36,212 bases of DNA from Acidobacteriota bacterium (GTDB lineage: Bacteria; Acidobacteriota; Terriglobia; Terriglobales; Acidobacteriaceae). A model generated the notes under the pieces. It worked only from the letters and a program-made list of their open reading frames with translations. It was not told the DNA's origin and made no database searches. Each line of letters begins with the position of its first letter. Position 1 is the first letter of the stretch. The stretch covers positions 1-36,212 of the forward strand of contig JAJYGR010000045.1 in the NCBI GenBank assembly GCA_021790655.1, given 5' to 3'. The position numbers were made by a program, and so were the translations under genes. Of the stretch, positions 16,901 through 24,814 are shown one piece after another.

Positions 16901-17080
16901 ATCGCGTTCCATCGTCTCGGTTGGCATTCCTGGGTACAGCGTCAAAATCTGAACTGCCGGCGTCTTGAACATCGGCAGGATGTCGAGCGGAATCCGGAAT
17001 GCGACGGTGATGCCGAATAAAAGCAGGGCGAGGATGGAGACAACGACTAGATAGGGATTTCGTAGCGCAAATCGAACCAT
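13928..17080 (-). CDS. RND efflux permease (AcrB/HAE1-like)
   Basis: 1050 residues, the full family length, with TM1 near residues 10-30 and a large periplasmic loop, then the TM4 proton-relay motif GRLVDDAIVVIENINRHLE with the Asp-Asp pair. Late helices include FMVGIAVSNSVLLVEF. The vicinal Asp pair is typical of HAE-type pumps and differs from metal-specific CzcA/CusA (Asp/Glu spacing). The substrate is therefore more likely organic or a complex than a bare cation, though specificity cannot be read with certainty. Transcribed after an ECF sigma/anti-sigma pair, 50 bases downstream. Confidence 0.92.
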   Translation of the reverse strand: MVRFALRNPYLVVVSILALLLFGITVAFRIPLDILPMFKTPAVQILTLYPGMPTETMERDTTNRIERWTSQANGVERQESKSLTGVSVVRDYFRSDIDPNAALAQVSSLASSDLYYLPPGTIPPMVMPYDPTASIPLALLTLSSNTLDQTQLYDVAYFNVRNMLSGIQGVIAPAVFGGRIRRILVYVDPIKLAAHGMSPLDVANALRKWNVFIPTGDAKIGQTDYLISANGMVPRVDEINNFPLHIVNGAPVFIKDIGYAQDSFEIQNNIVHVNGRREVYIPIYRQPGANTVQVVNSIRSAFPRLKARIPAGINMNIIADQSVYVRQSLGSLEKELVLGAVLAGLMVLLFLGSIRSTGVVFLAIPLSILAAVIGLFVTGNTINSMTLGGLALAVGRLVDDAIVVIENINRHLEMGKPSLVAAKDGAEEVAMPVIVSTLTTMIVFLPVIFLKGMGKFLFEPLALAVAFAMAASYVLAMMLVPVFARRFLKPESKHADRDSVLRRVSASTSFIEKRYRQTLEWALNYRWPVLASSACIFVLALFLYPLLGKELFPQVDAGQFTILMRAPSGTRIEDTEQITYRVEKALRKAIPAHDLNTIVTNIGILYDWPAAYTPNSGPMDAFFAVQLNKDHTVASQAYVRRLRRILPQEFPGVSFAFDTGGLLSSALNGGLPSPIDVQVIGNSLETAQGLAQEAKKAVEATGGTVDVRVQQKLDYPRLDIHIDRVKAAYLGLNAADVVKNILTALNSSVTFQPAFWVDDHNGNHYFLGAQYPESKIESIGTLQDIPITDPDMIAKGTDVLKHDPTLLRNVATISRGEAPVEVDHRNIARVTDVYANVSGRDIGSTAAEIQRRLDKIQIPSGYRIVMRGEASNMRESFSGMGFGLLMAIALVYLLLVAQFRSFVEPVIILIAVPLGLIGVIVMLLLTGTTVNIQSYLGTIFMVGIAVSNSVLLVEFTNRKLGEGLAVTEAVVTASSIRLRPILMTSIAAIAGLLPMAFDLSPGAEANVPLARAVVGGLAASTLLTLFVVPLLYITMRPHASNQNHSVEGEQ

Positions 17081-17130
17081 GAAAGATAACTCGCTCTTAC
17101 AAACTCAAACCGATGTTTTCCAAAGGGGGT

Positions 17131-17877
17131 CTATGGGGTCTGCTGCCGTATCGCCTCAGCGATTTGCTGCATCGAGGAATCGTTCAGCGTAGCGACGACG
17201 TCATACACTAGGCCGCGATGGCACCAAAGAACTGAGCGAACGCCATGGCCTGAGGTTTCCACGTTAACCTGCATTTTTTCGCGCTCGTATGCTCTGGGCT
17301 CGGCTGCTACGAAGATGGAGATGGATGTATTGCTATCGTTGTGGTGATATTGCAGCAATGCCGCCTTGCGTCCCGAAATGTCACAGATACGGGCAGTTTT
17401 GAGCGCCGCTCCTGGGACTGTCGGCACGTGGACAGGAAAGTCTACGCGGCCTTGTAACCATTCCTCCGCCTGCTGTGGCGAATCTGCGGCGATTTGCTCC
17501 CGGCCTGGAAGGTATTGCAGATAGTCGGCGACGAAGGCCTGCGCCAAGCGTTCGGGCGAGGGAGTGTAGCGATCCCACAAAATGCCCGCCGTGGCACCGG
17601 CCAGCAGCACAACCGCTGCCGCAGCCGCCATCCATCGCCGCAGATCACGCCTCTTGCTGGCGTTCGGTCTCTCAACCATTCCGGAGATTCTCCGCCGTAG
17701 CGCAACAGGAGCCTGCTCGCTGTTTGCCAGCTTCTTAAGTTCAGCGCGCAAGCGTTCTTCCTCCTTTTGGAACATCTGACACTGGCCGCATTCCACAAGG
17801 TGAAGGCGCGCTTCATCGGAGAGCGTTCCGTCTTCATGGTCAAGCAACCGTTGCTTCCGGTATTCCTGGCAGTTCAT
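17131..17877 (-). CDS. Membrane-anchored zinc-finger anti-sigma factor
   Basis: 248 residues from the ATG at 17877, which overlaps the sigma stop in ATGA. The N-terminal ZAS motif is HLVECGQCQ (H, C, C) after MNCQEYR. One membrane helix lies at about residues 84-103 (WMAAAAAVVLLAGATAGILW), followed by a periplasmic domain of about 145 residues. The domain has two Cys separated by about 60 residues and could sense envelope signals. It is expected to hold the downstream-coupled ECF sigma factor at the membrane and so control the RND pump. Confidence 0.88.
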   Translation of the reverse strand: MNCQEYRKQRLLDHEDGTLSDEARLHLVECGQCQMFQKEEERLRAELKKLANSEQAPVALRRRISGMVERPNASKRRDLRRWMAAAAAVVLLAGATAGILWDRYTPSPERLAQAFVADYLQYLPGREQIAADSPQQAEEWLQGRVDFPVHVPTVPGAALKTARICDISGRKAALLQYHHNDSNTSISIFVAAEPRAYEREKMQVNVETSGHGVRSVLWCHRGLVYDVVATLNDSSMQQIAEAIRQQTP

Positions 17878-18425
17878 GATTTCCTCATCTTCCTGGTCGC
17901 ATAGACGGAGAGCATCTGGCGCAAGGCGCTCCGGGCACGGGCGAGCCGCGAAGCGGCCGTGCCAATCGGACAATCCAGAATGGTTGCAATCTCGCGAAGA
18001 CGAAAGTCCTCTGCATCCGAAAGCCACACGACAATGCGTAGATGTTCCGGCAAAGATTCGAGGGCGCGACGCACATCCTCCGCCGCAACCAGGGCCGGGA
18101 GCGGATCAGCACAACTCCCGGATTCCGCCATCTCAGGATCGCCCGCTTCATCCTCCCTCCATCGCTTGCTGCGGCGCTTGCCGCTGAGGAACGTGTGGTA
18201 AAGCGTTTGAAAGAGCCAGGCGCGCCAATTGCGCACGATCGTATCTCGCCTCTCCCATGCCCGTGCGGCGGTCTCCTGGGTCAATTCCTGCGCCTCATCC
18301 GCATTCCTCGACAGGCGGAGCGCAAACCGGTAGAGGTCATTTAAGTTGTCCTGCAGAGCATCAGACAGGGATGTCCTCTCCGAAGGGCGATCGAAATTGA
18401 TCGGAATGACCTCATTTTTCAGCAT
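17874..18425 (-). CDS. ECF-family sigma factor
   Basis: 183 residues from the ATG at 18425; an upstream ATG at 18548 would add a non-homologous Cys/Phe-rich extension and is not favoured. Region 2 is visible as DLYRFALRLSRNADEAQELTQETAARAW; region 4 as SLPEHLRIVVWLSDAEDFRLREIATILDCPIGTAASRLARARSAL. No good Shine-Dalgarno sequence is seen. It is coupled to the anti-sigma gene and leads the RND operon. The region before it (18426-18560) lacks the GTAACN-16-ATC pattern, so this sigma recognises something else. Confidence 0.9.
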   Translation of the reverse strand: MLKNEVIPINFDRPSERTSLSDALQDNLNDLYRFALRLSRNADEAQELTQETAARAWERRDTIVRNWRAWLFQTLYHTFLSGKRRSKRWREDEAGDPEMAESGSCADPLPALVAAEDVRRALESLPEHLRIVVWLSDAEDFRLREIATILDCPIGTAASRLARARSALRQMLSVYATRKMRKS

Positions 18426-18560
18426 TGGCAGTAGTAGGACGCCTGGGGCACAAATAATTATCCATAAATCGACAAAAAATCGGAGGCAAGCTAAACAGCC
18501 AATCTCAGAACGTTCATGATACGCAGCCGATCCCGCCAGACTTGGCACTGAAGAACAGAT

Positions 18561-19358
18561 TTACGGCTGAGACCTATTGACCTCAAGTAAGGCCGCGCTT
18601 CCGGCATAGAGTTTGACGGTATGACGCCGGGACTCAAGTCTGAAACTTCCGCTTCTCATGCCATCGTCCGGCATGTAGATTGAGTCGAACCCATAGAGGC
18701 CACATGCGCTGGCGGAAAAGATGGCCAGTGATTGCTCTCGAGTTGTGCCGTCGCAGCGGAAATTTGCGTATCGATCTTCGTATGTATTCGAGATCAATCG
18801 ACCAAATACACCGTGTTTGCGGATATACCCGACGACATCACCGTCGGAGGACAGCAGTTCTTTGCCGATTGGAGAGAATTCGTCCCCGCCGATAAGCACC
18901 ATCGTGCCCGGGGAGTCGGTTTCGTCAGTATAGTGAGGAGCGCTTGCCTCATAGGATTCAATGGTGCTCGCCAGGGCGCGCATGGAGACATTCAGAGGCA
19001 TCTCCAAACCCTTCGTCACGATCTTGTCAAAGCGGATGGAGAGGTAAGAGGGCCGTTGCACTGCGTATGGTGCCGGGGCAAAGATAAAAGGCCGCGATTC
19101 GACCACATGGCCAACCATTGAAGCGCCTTTGGGAAGAATCTGACCGTCAGGCAAGTGGACGACCTGCATTGTCTTCGCTACGACGGCATCTCCCGGTTTT
19201 GCCTTTCCGGCATCAAGCGTGTGTGTGAAGCGCACTGGAATTGCTGTAGAAGCAGGCAGCACTGCGGCGTGGCACAATTTGACGCTTATCCCAATACTGA
19301 CGACACCCGCAATCAGGGCTATCGCTCTCGCACAAAGCAATCGGTTTGCACGCATCAT
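18561..19358 (-). CDS. Secreted protein of unknown function
   Basis: 265 residues from the ATG at 19358, chosen because AGAGG lies 7 bases upstream. Signal peptide (RAIALIAGVVSIGISVKLCHA), then a mainly beta protein beginning STAIPVRFTHTLDAGKAKPGDAVVAKTMQ and LPKGASMVGHVVESRP. This phrase pattern is common in acidobacterial exported proteins (a TrbI/conjugation-like or DUF-type beta barrel), but no family is named with confidence. It is 135 bases before the sigma gene on the same strand and may or may not be part of that operon. Confidence 0.7.
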   Translation of the reverse strand: MMRANRLLCARAIALIAGVVSIGISVKLCHAAVLPASTAIPVRFTHTLDAGKAKPGDAVVAKTMQVVHLPDGQILPKGASMVGHVVESRPFIFAPAPYAVQRPSYLSIRFDKIVTKGLEMPLNVSMRALASTIESYEASAPHYTDETDSPGTMVLIGGDEFSPIGKELLSSDGDVVGYIRKHGVFGRLISNTYEDRYANFRCDGTTREQSLAIFSASACGLYGFDSIYMPDDGMRSGSFRLESRRHTVKLYAGSAALLEVNRSQP

Positions 19359-19439
19359 TGTGGCGCCTCTTTCCACTTTGTTTCTTTTTCATTTGGCAAT
19401 ATCAGCAACTGACGGCCGACCGTCGCTGTCGAACTGTGC

Positions 19440-19748
19440 ATGGCGATCCATTTGCGTCTGTATGACGCCTGGTGCCCTGATTTTTATCTGGAAGCGACGG
19501 AGCGACTGGAATCTGAATGGGAGGTAATAGAGGATGTCAATGCTTTAGGTCAGGAACACGCCCAGGCAGCCCGCGAGGGCCGCGCAAGCCGCGAAGAAGC
19601 TTGACAGCGACGATGCGGGAGCTCCCCGGAGTTCATCGCGGGGAACGTGGAGGAGAAGCCGAAGTGCGATGCAATGGCGCCGGAACACCAGGCGCTTTTA
19701 TTTTTGAGTAACGCAGTAGACAACCGAGGTATTGGAGTGCGTTTTTGA
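19440..19748 (+). pseudogene. Decayed or interrupted small reading frame
   Basis: The gap 19359-19788 has no clear gene. In one plus-strand frame an ATG at 19440 opens a 54-codon frame (MAIHLRLYDAWCPDFYLEAT, then ERLESEWEV) ending in TGA at 19602. The same frame continues open for another 47 codons (PEFIAGNVEEKPKCDAMAPE and so on) to TGA at 19746. Codon use is protein-like on both sides of the first stop. There is no ribosome binding site. It looks like a remnant with one nonsense mutation, or an indel pair. I do not recognise the family. Confidence 0.35.
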
Positions 19749-19788
19749 AAGCGCCACATCCGAATAAGCCGTCAAGCTCGGCAAGAAT

Positions 19789-21141
19789 TCACAGCATATA
19801 GGGAATATCCGAGGAGTTCGTGGGATAGGCATAAATCATGTGCCTGAGATCGGTCGCACGCAGCTCTGATCGGATTGCCAATGCAAAAAGATTGATAATC
19901 TCCTCGGCTTTTGGACCGAACAAATGCGCGCCCAGGATGCGCTCACTGTCTTCCTCGATAAGAACTTTGAAGCCCGATCTCTTTATCCCTATACGCCGAG
20001 AGGAATACCAGGATGTGGTGTCCTGAGAATTCACCCGGAATTTCAAACCATTCCTGGTTGCATCCTGTTCAAGTAGTCCCACCGAAGCGAGCGGAGGAGT
20101 TGTAAAAACTACAGTTGGTATTCCCAGATAATTTGGCTTCCGCTGATTTCCGTCGAGGAGATTCCTGGCAACCGCATGGCCTTCCATGCTCGCCACTGGG
20201 GTCAGGGGCATTCCTGCGGTACTTGCGGCGTCGCCCGCTGCATACACCGACGGATTTGAGGGACTCTGGAGATATTCATTGACCACGATACCTTTGTGGT
20301 CACGCTCGATACCAGCCGTTGCCAGATCCAGGTCATCAATCTCCGGCACGCGTCCTGCGCCATGTACCACCATGTTTGTTTCGAACTTCTGCTCAGCGCC
20401 ATTTACGGCGGTCGTCACTATGAAGTGATTTCCAGCCTGCTCAATCGCTTTGACGGCTGTGTTCAACTGGATGTCGATACCCGAATCGCGACTCGCGCTG
20501 ACGAGCTCGTCGACGAGATCGGGATCAAAGCCCTGCAGCGGCCACGCGCTGCGATGAAGGATTTGAACTCGCGCACCCGCTTGGGCTGCTATATGAGCAA
20601 ATTCGAACGAGATGTACCCTCCCCCAACGAACAAGATATGGGCAGGGAGTTGCTCAAGCTCCAGGAATTGTTCACTCGTTTTCAGATATTGTTCGCCGGG
20701 GATATCCAGGTGGGCGGGCATTGCTCCTGCCGCGATGACTACGTGTCGAGCCGTGAGTATGTCATCCCCGATTTGGAGTGTGTTCCGATCCAGGAATCGC
20801 GCACGTCCGTGAAATGAGCTGATCCCAGCTTTTGAAAAGCCATTCTCCCGGTTTTCGGGTACAGGGTCAGTAAATGATCTTTTGAAGCGGATGAGCGCGG
20901 GCCAGTCTATTTCGGGGCCGTTTAGTGAGATCCCTTTCCCGCTCATACGATGGCTCCAGTCGCGAAGTTCGGCGACGCCGACGAATACTTTCTTCGGATC
21001 ACAACCTCGCAGTGCGCAAGTGCCTCCGAACGGCCTTGAATCAATGATTGCGACCTTCCAACCAGCAGAGCGGCATTTGAACGCGACAGTAGCTCCGGCC
21101 GCTCCGGTTCCAATCACAATGAGATCGAATGTTTGCCGCAT
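19789..21141 (-). CDS. Glutathione reductase-like flavin disulfide oxidoreductase
   Basis: 450 residues; GGAGG lies about 8 bases before the ATG. FAD motif GTGAAGATVAF, redox pair CALRGCDPKK (CX4C), NAD(P) motif GGGYISFEFA, second FAD motif YAAGDAAST. The C-terminal dimer-interface segment reads IYAYPTNSSDIPYML, with Tyr where classical glutathione or mercuric reductases have the catalytic His and no following Glu. It lacks MerA-type terminal Cys. This group sits in many metal clusters but its disulfide or metal substrate is undefined. It follows a truncated cation-efflux gene in the YPC-ATPase group. Confidence 0.85.
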   Translation of the reverse strand: MRQTFDLIVIGTGAAGATVAFKCRSAGWKVAIIDSRPFGGTCALRGCDPKKVFVGVAELRDWSHRMSGKGISLNGPEIDWPALIRFKRSFTDPVPENRENGFSKAGISSFHGRARFLDRNTLQIGDDILTARHVVIAAGAMPAHLDIPGEQYLKTSEQFLELEQLPAHILFVGGGYISFEFAHIAAQAGARVQILHRSAWPLQGFDPDLVDELVSASRDSGIDIQLNTAVKAIEQAGNHFIVTTAVNGAEQKFETNMVVHGAGRVPEIDDLDLATAGIERDHKGIVVNEYLQSPSNPSVYAAGDAASTAGMPLTPVASMEGHAVARNLLDGNQRKPNYLGIPTVVFTTPPLASVGLLEQDATRNGLKFRVNSQDTTSWYSSRRIGIKRSGFKVLIEEDSERILGAHLFGPKAEEIINLFALAIRSELRATDLRHMIYAYPTNSSDIPYML

Positions 21142-21187
21142 GCTTTCCTCCGGTTATCTAACATCATGTCTTGCGTCATCGACAGCT

Positions 21188-21541
21188 TCAGCAGCAGCCG
21201 CAGCTTTCAGCCCGCCAGGCCGCACGACCTTCTTTGAGTAATAACGGCAGCGCCGCCAGCGCCGCTGCTGAATCAAACCACGCGATACGAAAGATTGCAT
21301 TCAACACCAGGCCGACCAACGTAATAACAGCTAGATACGCACAAGTTGCCGATTGGACGGCATCAGCCGCGAGGGCAACATTGTCGATCCGGCGCGCTTC
21401 TCGACGTTTCAGCCAAGCCAGGACCGGCATGGCCAAAAGAGCCGCAACGGTGATGCCCATGCCGAGAAGGCTGATCTCAGGCTTCAGGCGCAGTGCTGCT
21501 CCGAGAATGGCAGTAACGGCGACAAAACCGGCGAGCGGGGC
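21188..21541 (-). pseudogene. 5'-truncated cation diffusion facilitator-like transporter
   Basis: The open frame starts just after an in-frame TGA (21542-21544) and encodes about 117 residues. The tail ADAVQSATCAYLAVITLVGL, NAIFRIAWFDS and ESCGCC at the end match the C-terminal half of cation-transporter (CDF-like) proteins found beside mercury and other metal genes. The usual N-terminal helices, about 100 residues, are missing; upstream up to the ATPase stop there is only 113 bases. A shorter product from the ATG at 21460 is possible but would lack the transport core. Confidence 0.65.
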
Positions 21542-21654
21542 TCAGACGTATTTTCGCAAGCTGTCGACTGCAATCCGGTGAAACCTGACGACATAGAGGC
21601 TCCTCTTGTTAGCGATTCCCCGTATGACAAAAAGTTACGAATAGGATTATGCCT

Positions 21655-24156
21655 CTAAGCTATTCTGTCGTCGGAGAACCTTGGGGTGACCTGGAACCCC
21701 TGCTCAAGAATCGCGGTTCGGATGCCATCCGGGTCAGCTTCGCCTTCGCGGTAGACGACGGTAATGGTGTGCCGCTCTACGTCGCCCTTGACGTCCTGAA
21801 TGCCGCTCAATTTTGTAATAGCGCGCCGGATCGCGGCGATACAGCTCTCGCAGTGCATGTTGAGAACATTGAACGTCATTTCAGTCTGCCGGCCCGCGCG
21901 CTTCTGAGGCAGTAATCGCCCGGCGAAAGAGTTCGTGAGGACCGTGGTGACGCTGGCGATCATGGCGACCATGGCCCACACTGGATGTAGCAGCCCCGTA
22001 ATTGCCAACGGAACACCGATGCCATTGAAAGCGAACGCCAGCGAGAGGTTTTGAACTGTTTTTCTGTAAGAACGTCGGCCAATGTAGAATGCGTCGACAA
22101 CTGCCCCGAGGCGTTGTCCCACCAGCACAACGTCGGCGGACTCGATCGCAATGTCCGTTCCAGCGCCGATCGCGATGCCCACATCCGCCTGCATCAGAGC
22201 TGGGGCGTCGTTGATTCCATCTCCTACCATCGCCACGCGAAAGCTTTGACCTTGCAGCTCCCGGATTACGGCAGCTTTGTTCTGTGGCAGGACTTCCGAG
22301 CGATAGTCTGTGATTCCAACCTGCCGGGCAACAACCTGGGCGGTCTTGGCATTGTCGCCGGTCACCATCATGGGTTCAAGCCCGGCAGTCCGCATGCGTT
22401 GAATGGCATCTCTTGCGTCCGGCTTAATCTGGTCGGCTATGCCGATCAGACCAGCCAATCTGCCGTCAATCGCAAGGACTACGACGGTGTCGCCTTTCGC
22501 GCTCATCGTTTCAATCTGCGCGATGGCGGAGGCGACTTCTATGTGTTCGCCTTGAAGGAACTGTGGCTTGCCAATAAGCACACGATGACTCTCGACGTTC
22601 GCAGTCACACCCATACCGGGGGTCGCCTCAAAGTCGCTAGCGACTGGAATCGATAAATGTTGCGCTTCTGCAGAAGCCACAATTGCCTGAGCCAACGGAT
22701 GCTCGGAAGATCGCTCCGCCGCGGCCGCGAATCGTAGGATTTCATCATTATTCCAATCCGATTCAGACTGGATGTCGGTGACGGATGGTTCACCTCGCGT
22801 AATCGTGCCCGTCTTATCGAGGACGACTTTGCGAATATCCTTGAGAACCTGAAATGCTTCGGCGGAGCGCATGAGAACTCCGTGCTCGGCAGCCATGCCG
22901 CCGCCGCGGATCATGGCGAGAGGGCTGGCCATACCGAGGGCGCACGGATAGCCCATGACCAGCACGGCAAGCACGGCGAAAATTGCGCGCGTCCAGTCCG
23001 GCGAGCCGGTCACCAGCCATGCACCCAGGCTCCAGATGACAAAAGCAAGAAAGGCCGCTCCCAAAACGGCAGGTACATAGACGGCAAGTACACGGTCCAC
23101 CAGCGCCAGAATGCCCGGTTTGAGGGCGCGCGCTTCTTCCACGCTTCGAGCTACTTGATGCAGGAAGCTCTCTTTGCCGACTTTTGTCACTCGAACCAGC
23201 AAAGTCCCGGTCTGGTTCATCGAACCTCCGATGACTTCGTCGCCGGCTTTCTTGGCCTGGGGCATCGATTCCCCTGTAACCAGGCTTTCATTGACGCCGG
23301 ACCTGCCATCGATGACTTCTCCATCGACCGGTATCGATTCTCCCGGCCGTACACGCACCGTATCCCCGGGCCGAACCTGTTCGAGAGGTACTTCTTCTTC
23401 GGCCCCATCGCGCACAATCCGTGCTGTGGGCGGTACCAGAGACAGGAGTTTTCGGACCGCCTGGGAGCTGCGTGTTCTTACACGCAGGGACACAAAGCCT
23501 GAGAGTAGATGGTAGGTGGTAATGAATACCGATACGGCAAAGAAGTCGGCAATGGGAAACGATGACGAGAAGTAGCCGAGTACGCCGCCGATCAGACCGG
23601 CAAATGCCCCAAATTCCAGAAGCACATGTTGATTCAGAATTCCGCGGCGCAAACTGGCCCACGCCATCTGGAGAATGTGCCACCCTGGCCCAAATACTGC
23701 CGCCAACGCCAGAAACGGCATGAGTAACGGCAAAGGTGGAGGTGGCGGGTTGGATACTACGCCAGCCCACATCAGACTCATCATGGTAACTGCCACCAGC
23801 GCAAAAGTCGCAGCCAGCATCAAGTTGTTCCGTTCTCCCAGCATGATCGCCTGTTCTTCTTCGAACGTGAGCACTTTTCGGGGATCGCGAACGGTATAGC
23901 CGAGATCGATGATTAACTTCTTTAGCTGCTGGGTCGATGCTTTGGCCGGCTCATATTCGATCAGGGCCTCTTCGTGGGCCAGATTCACACTCGCCCGCCG
24001 CACTCCTTCCGTTCTCTCCAGTGCCTTGGTCAAACTGGCCACGCAGAAGGAGCAGGACATTCCGTCGATCTTTAGCTGTAGCTTCTCGACTCCGCTCCCT
24101 TTGCCAAAGCCCTTCGGGGCCTCCGCCAAATTTTCGGTTTCCTGAAGGGAAATCAT
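21655..24156 (-). CDS. P1B-type heavy-metal ATPase with YPC motif and HMA domains at both ends
   Basis: 833 residues. N-terminal HMA with GMSCSFC (C35, C38); eight membrane helices; actuator VTGES (about 293-297); membrane metal site MGYPCALG (403-405, Tyr-Pro-Cys instead of the CPC of CopA); phosphorylation DKTGTIT (Asp447); SEHPLA; and [10 protein letters not shown] hinge. A second HMA begins at about 760 with LNMHCESC (C769, C772), an unusual C-terminal position. The ion is uncertain: YPC enzymes form a poorly characterised clade, and monovalent copper or another soft metal is plausible. The gene overlaps the small HMA protein gene by 4 bases and is driven from the MerR-type promoter. Confidence 0.9.
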   Translation of the reverse strand: MISLQETENLAEAPKGFGKGSGVEKLQLKIDGMSCSFCVASLTKALERTEGVRRASVNLAHEEALIEYEPAKASTQQLKKLIIDLGYTVRDPRKVLTFEEEQAIMLGERNNLMLAATFALVAVTMMSLMWAGVVSNPPPPPLPLLMPFLALAAVFGPGWHILQMAWASLRRGILNQHVLLEFGAFAGLIGGVLGYFSSSFPIADFFAVSVFITTYHLLSGFVSLRVRTRSSQAVRKLLSLVPPTARIVRDGAEEEVPLEQVRPGDTVRVRPGESIPVDGEVIDGRSGVNESLVTGESMPQAKKAGDEVIGGSMNQTGTLLVRVTKVGKESFLHQVARSVEEARALKPGILALVDRVLAVYVPAVLGAAFLAFVIWSLGAWLVTGSPDWTRAIFAVLAVLVMGYPCALGMASPLAMIRGGGMAAEHGVLMRSAEAFQVLKDIRKVVLDKTGTITRGEPSVTDIQSESDWNNDEILRFAAAAERSSEHPLAQAIVASAEAQHLSIPVASDFEATPGMGVTANVESHRVLIGKPQFLQGEHIEVASAIAQIETMSAKGDTVVVLAIDGRLAGLIGIADQIKPDARDAIQRMRTAGLEPMMVTGDNAKTAQVVARQVGITDYRSEVLPQNKAAVIRELQGQSFRVAMVGDGINDAPALMQADVGIAIGAGTDIAIESADVVLVGQRLGAVVDAFYIGRRSYRKTVQNLSLAFAFNGIGVPLAITGLLHPVWAMVAMIASVTTVLTNSFAGRLLPQKRAGRQTEMTFNVLNMHCESCIAAIRRAITKLSGIQDVKGDVERHTITVVYREGEADPDGIRTAILEQGFQVTPRFSDDRIA

Positions 24157-24386
24157 GCTGTATTCCTTGTTCTTACGTCGTATCCGAGTTCATGCAGTTT
24201 CGCCTGCACCTGTTCTGGCGTTGTGCGATCTGGATAGATCGAAACGGAAATACACTGTTCCTTTGCGCTGGCCTTTACATTTTCCACGCCAGGCATACGT
24301 TTCAACGCTCGCGCAATCCGCTGCTCGCAACTTTCACAATGAATCTTCTGTTCCCCTGTCACGCTGAATTCAAGGTTGGTAGCCAT
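24153..24386 (-). CDS. Small HMA-domain metallochaperone (CopZ/MerP-like, cytoplasmic)
   Basis: 77 residues without a signal peptide, one HMA fold with IHCESC (CxxC) and the family beta-alpha pattern VENVKASAKEQCISVSIYPD. AGGAGGAA lies about 5 bases before the ATG. It should hand a soft metal to the adjacent ATPase. It is the first gene of the MerR-type promoter transcript and is translationally coupled to the ATPase gene. Confidence 0.85.
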   Translation of the reverse strand: MATNLEFSVTGEQKIHCESCEQRIARALKRMPGVENVKASAKEQCISVSIYPDRTTPEQVQAKLHELGYDVRTRNTA

Positions 24387-24403
24387 ATCTTCCTCCTGTT
24401 CGC

Positions 24404-24435
24404 AAGGTAAGCCCTGTACCTGGGTATAGAGTCAA
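24404..24435 (-). promoter_or_regulatory. MerR-family promoter/operator of the HMA-ATPase operon
   Basis: Minus strand: -35 TTGACT (24435-24430), a 20-base spacer, -10 TACCTT (24409-24404). The long spacer with a dyad inside (CTATACC, two bases, GGTACAG) is the hallmark of MerR-activated promoters. It closely matches the element before the merR gene at 34069-34100. Confidence 0.85.
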
Positions 24436-24482
24436 GGGCCGGTTGCAAGAAGCGCTCGGAGAGCCTCAGCGCTTTCGGAATT

Positions 24483-24809
24483 TCATGTTGCCGCCCGCTC
24501 GAATGCCGTCCGGAGTTGTTGCTCGGTAATCAACCCATCCAGCCGTTCCATTTCTCTCCCCTGCCTGAATACCAGAATGGTAGGAATGCTCTTCACTCCA
24601 AGGCGCTCTGCAATGGAGAGATCGCGTTCAATATCGATCCGGTAAACAACAACTCGCCCGGCATACTGCTGTGCCACGGCTTCCAGGCGCGGTTCCAACG
24701 CCCGGCAGGGCGCGCAAGTTGCCTGGTAGAAATCGAGAATCACTGGTTGCTGCGCCTGCAATGCCTTCGTTTCAAGCTCGCTGCTCGTAATCGTTGTAAC
24801 GTTGGACAT
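24483..24809 (-). CDS. Thioredoxin-like protein with CAPC active site
   Basis: 108 residues from the ATG at 24809, with AGGTGA upstream; a GTG at 24818 would overlap the ABC gene. Thioredoxin fold: VILDFYQATCAPCRALEP (C32, C35), then IERDLSIAERLGVKSIPTILVF with cis-Pro. The active site is CAPC rather than the CGPC of classical thioredoxins, which shifts redox potential. No signal peptide is seen, so it acts in the cytoplasm. It closes the copper/ABC operon. Confidence 0.85.
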   Translation of the reverse strand: MSNVTTITSSELETKALQAQQPVILDFYQATCAPCRALEPRLEAVAQQYAGRVVVYRIDIERDLSIAERLGVKSIPTILVFRQGREMERLDGLITEQQLRTAFERAAT

Positions 24810-24814
24810 ACCCT

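Noticed and set aside
19602-19604. In-frame TGA considered as a selenocysteine codon
   Set aside because: No SECIS-like hairpin is evident, no selenoprotein family is recognised, and there is no ribosome site; a nonsense mutation is simpler.
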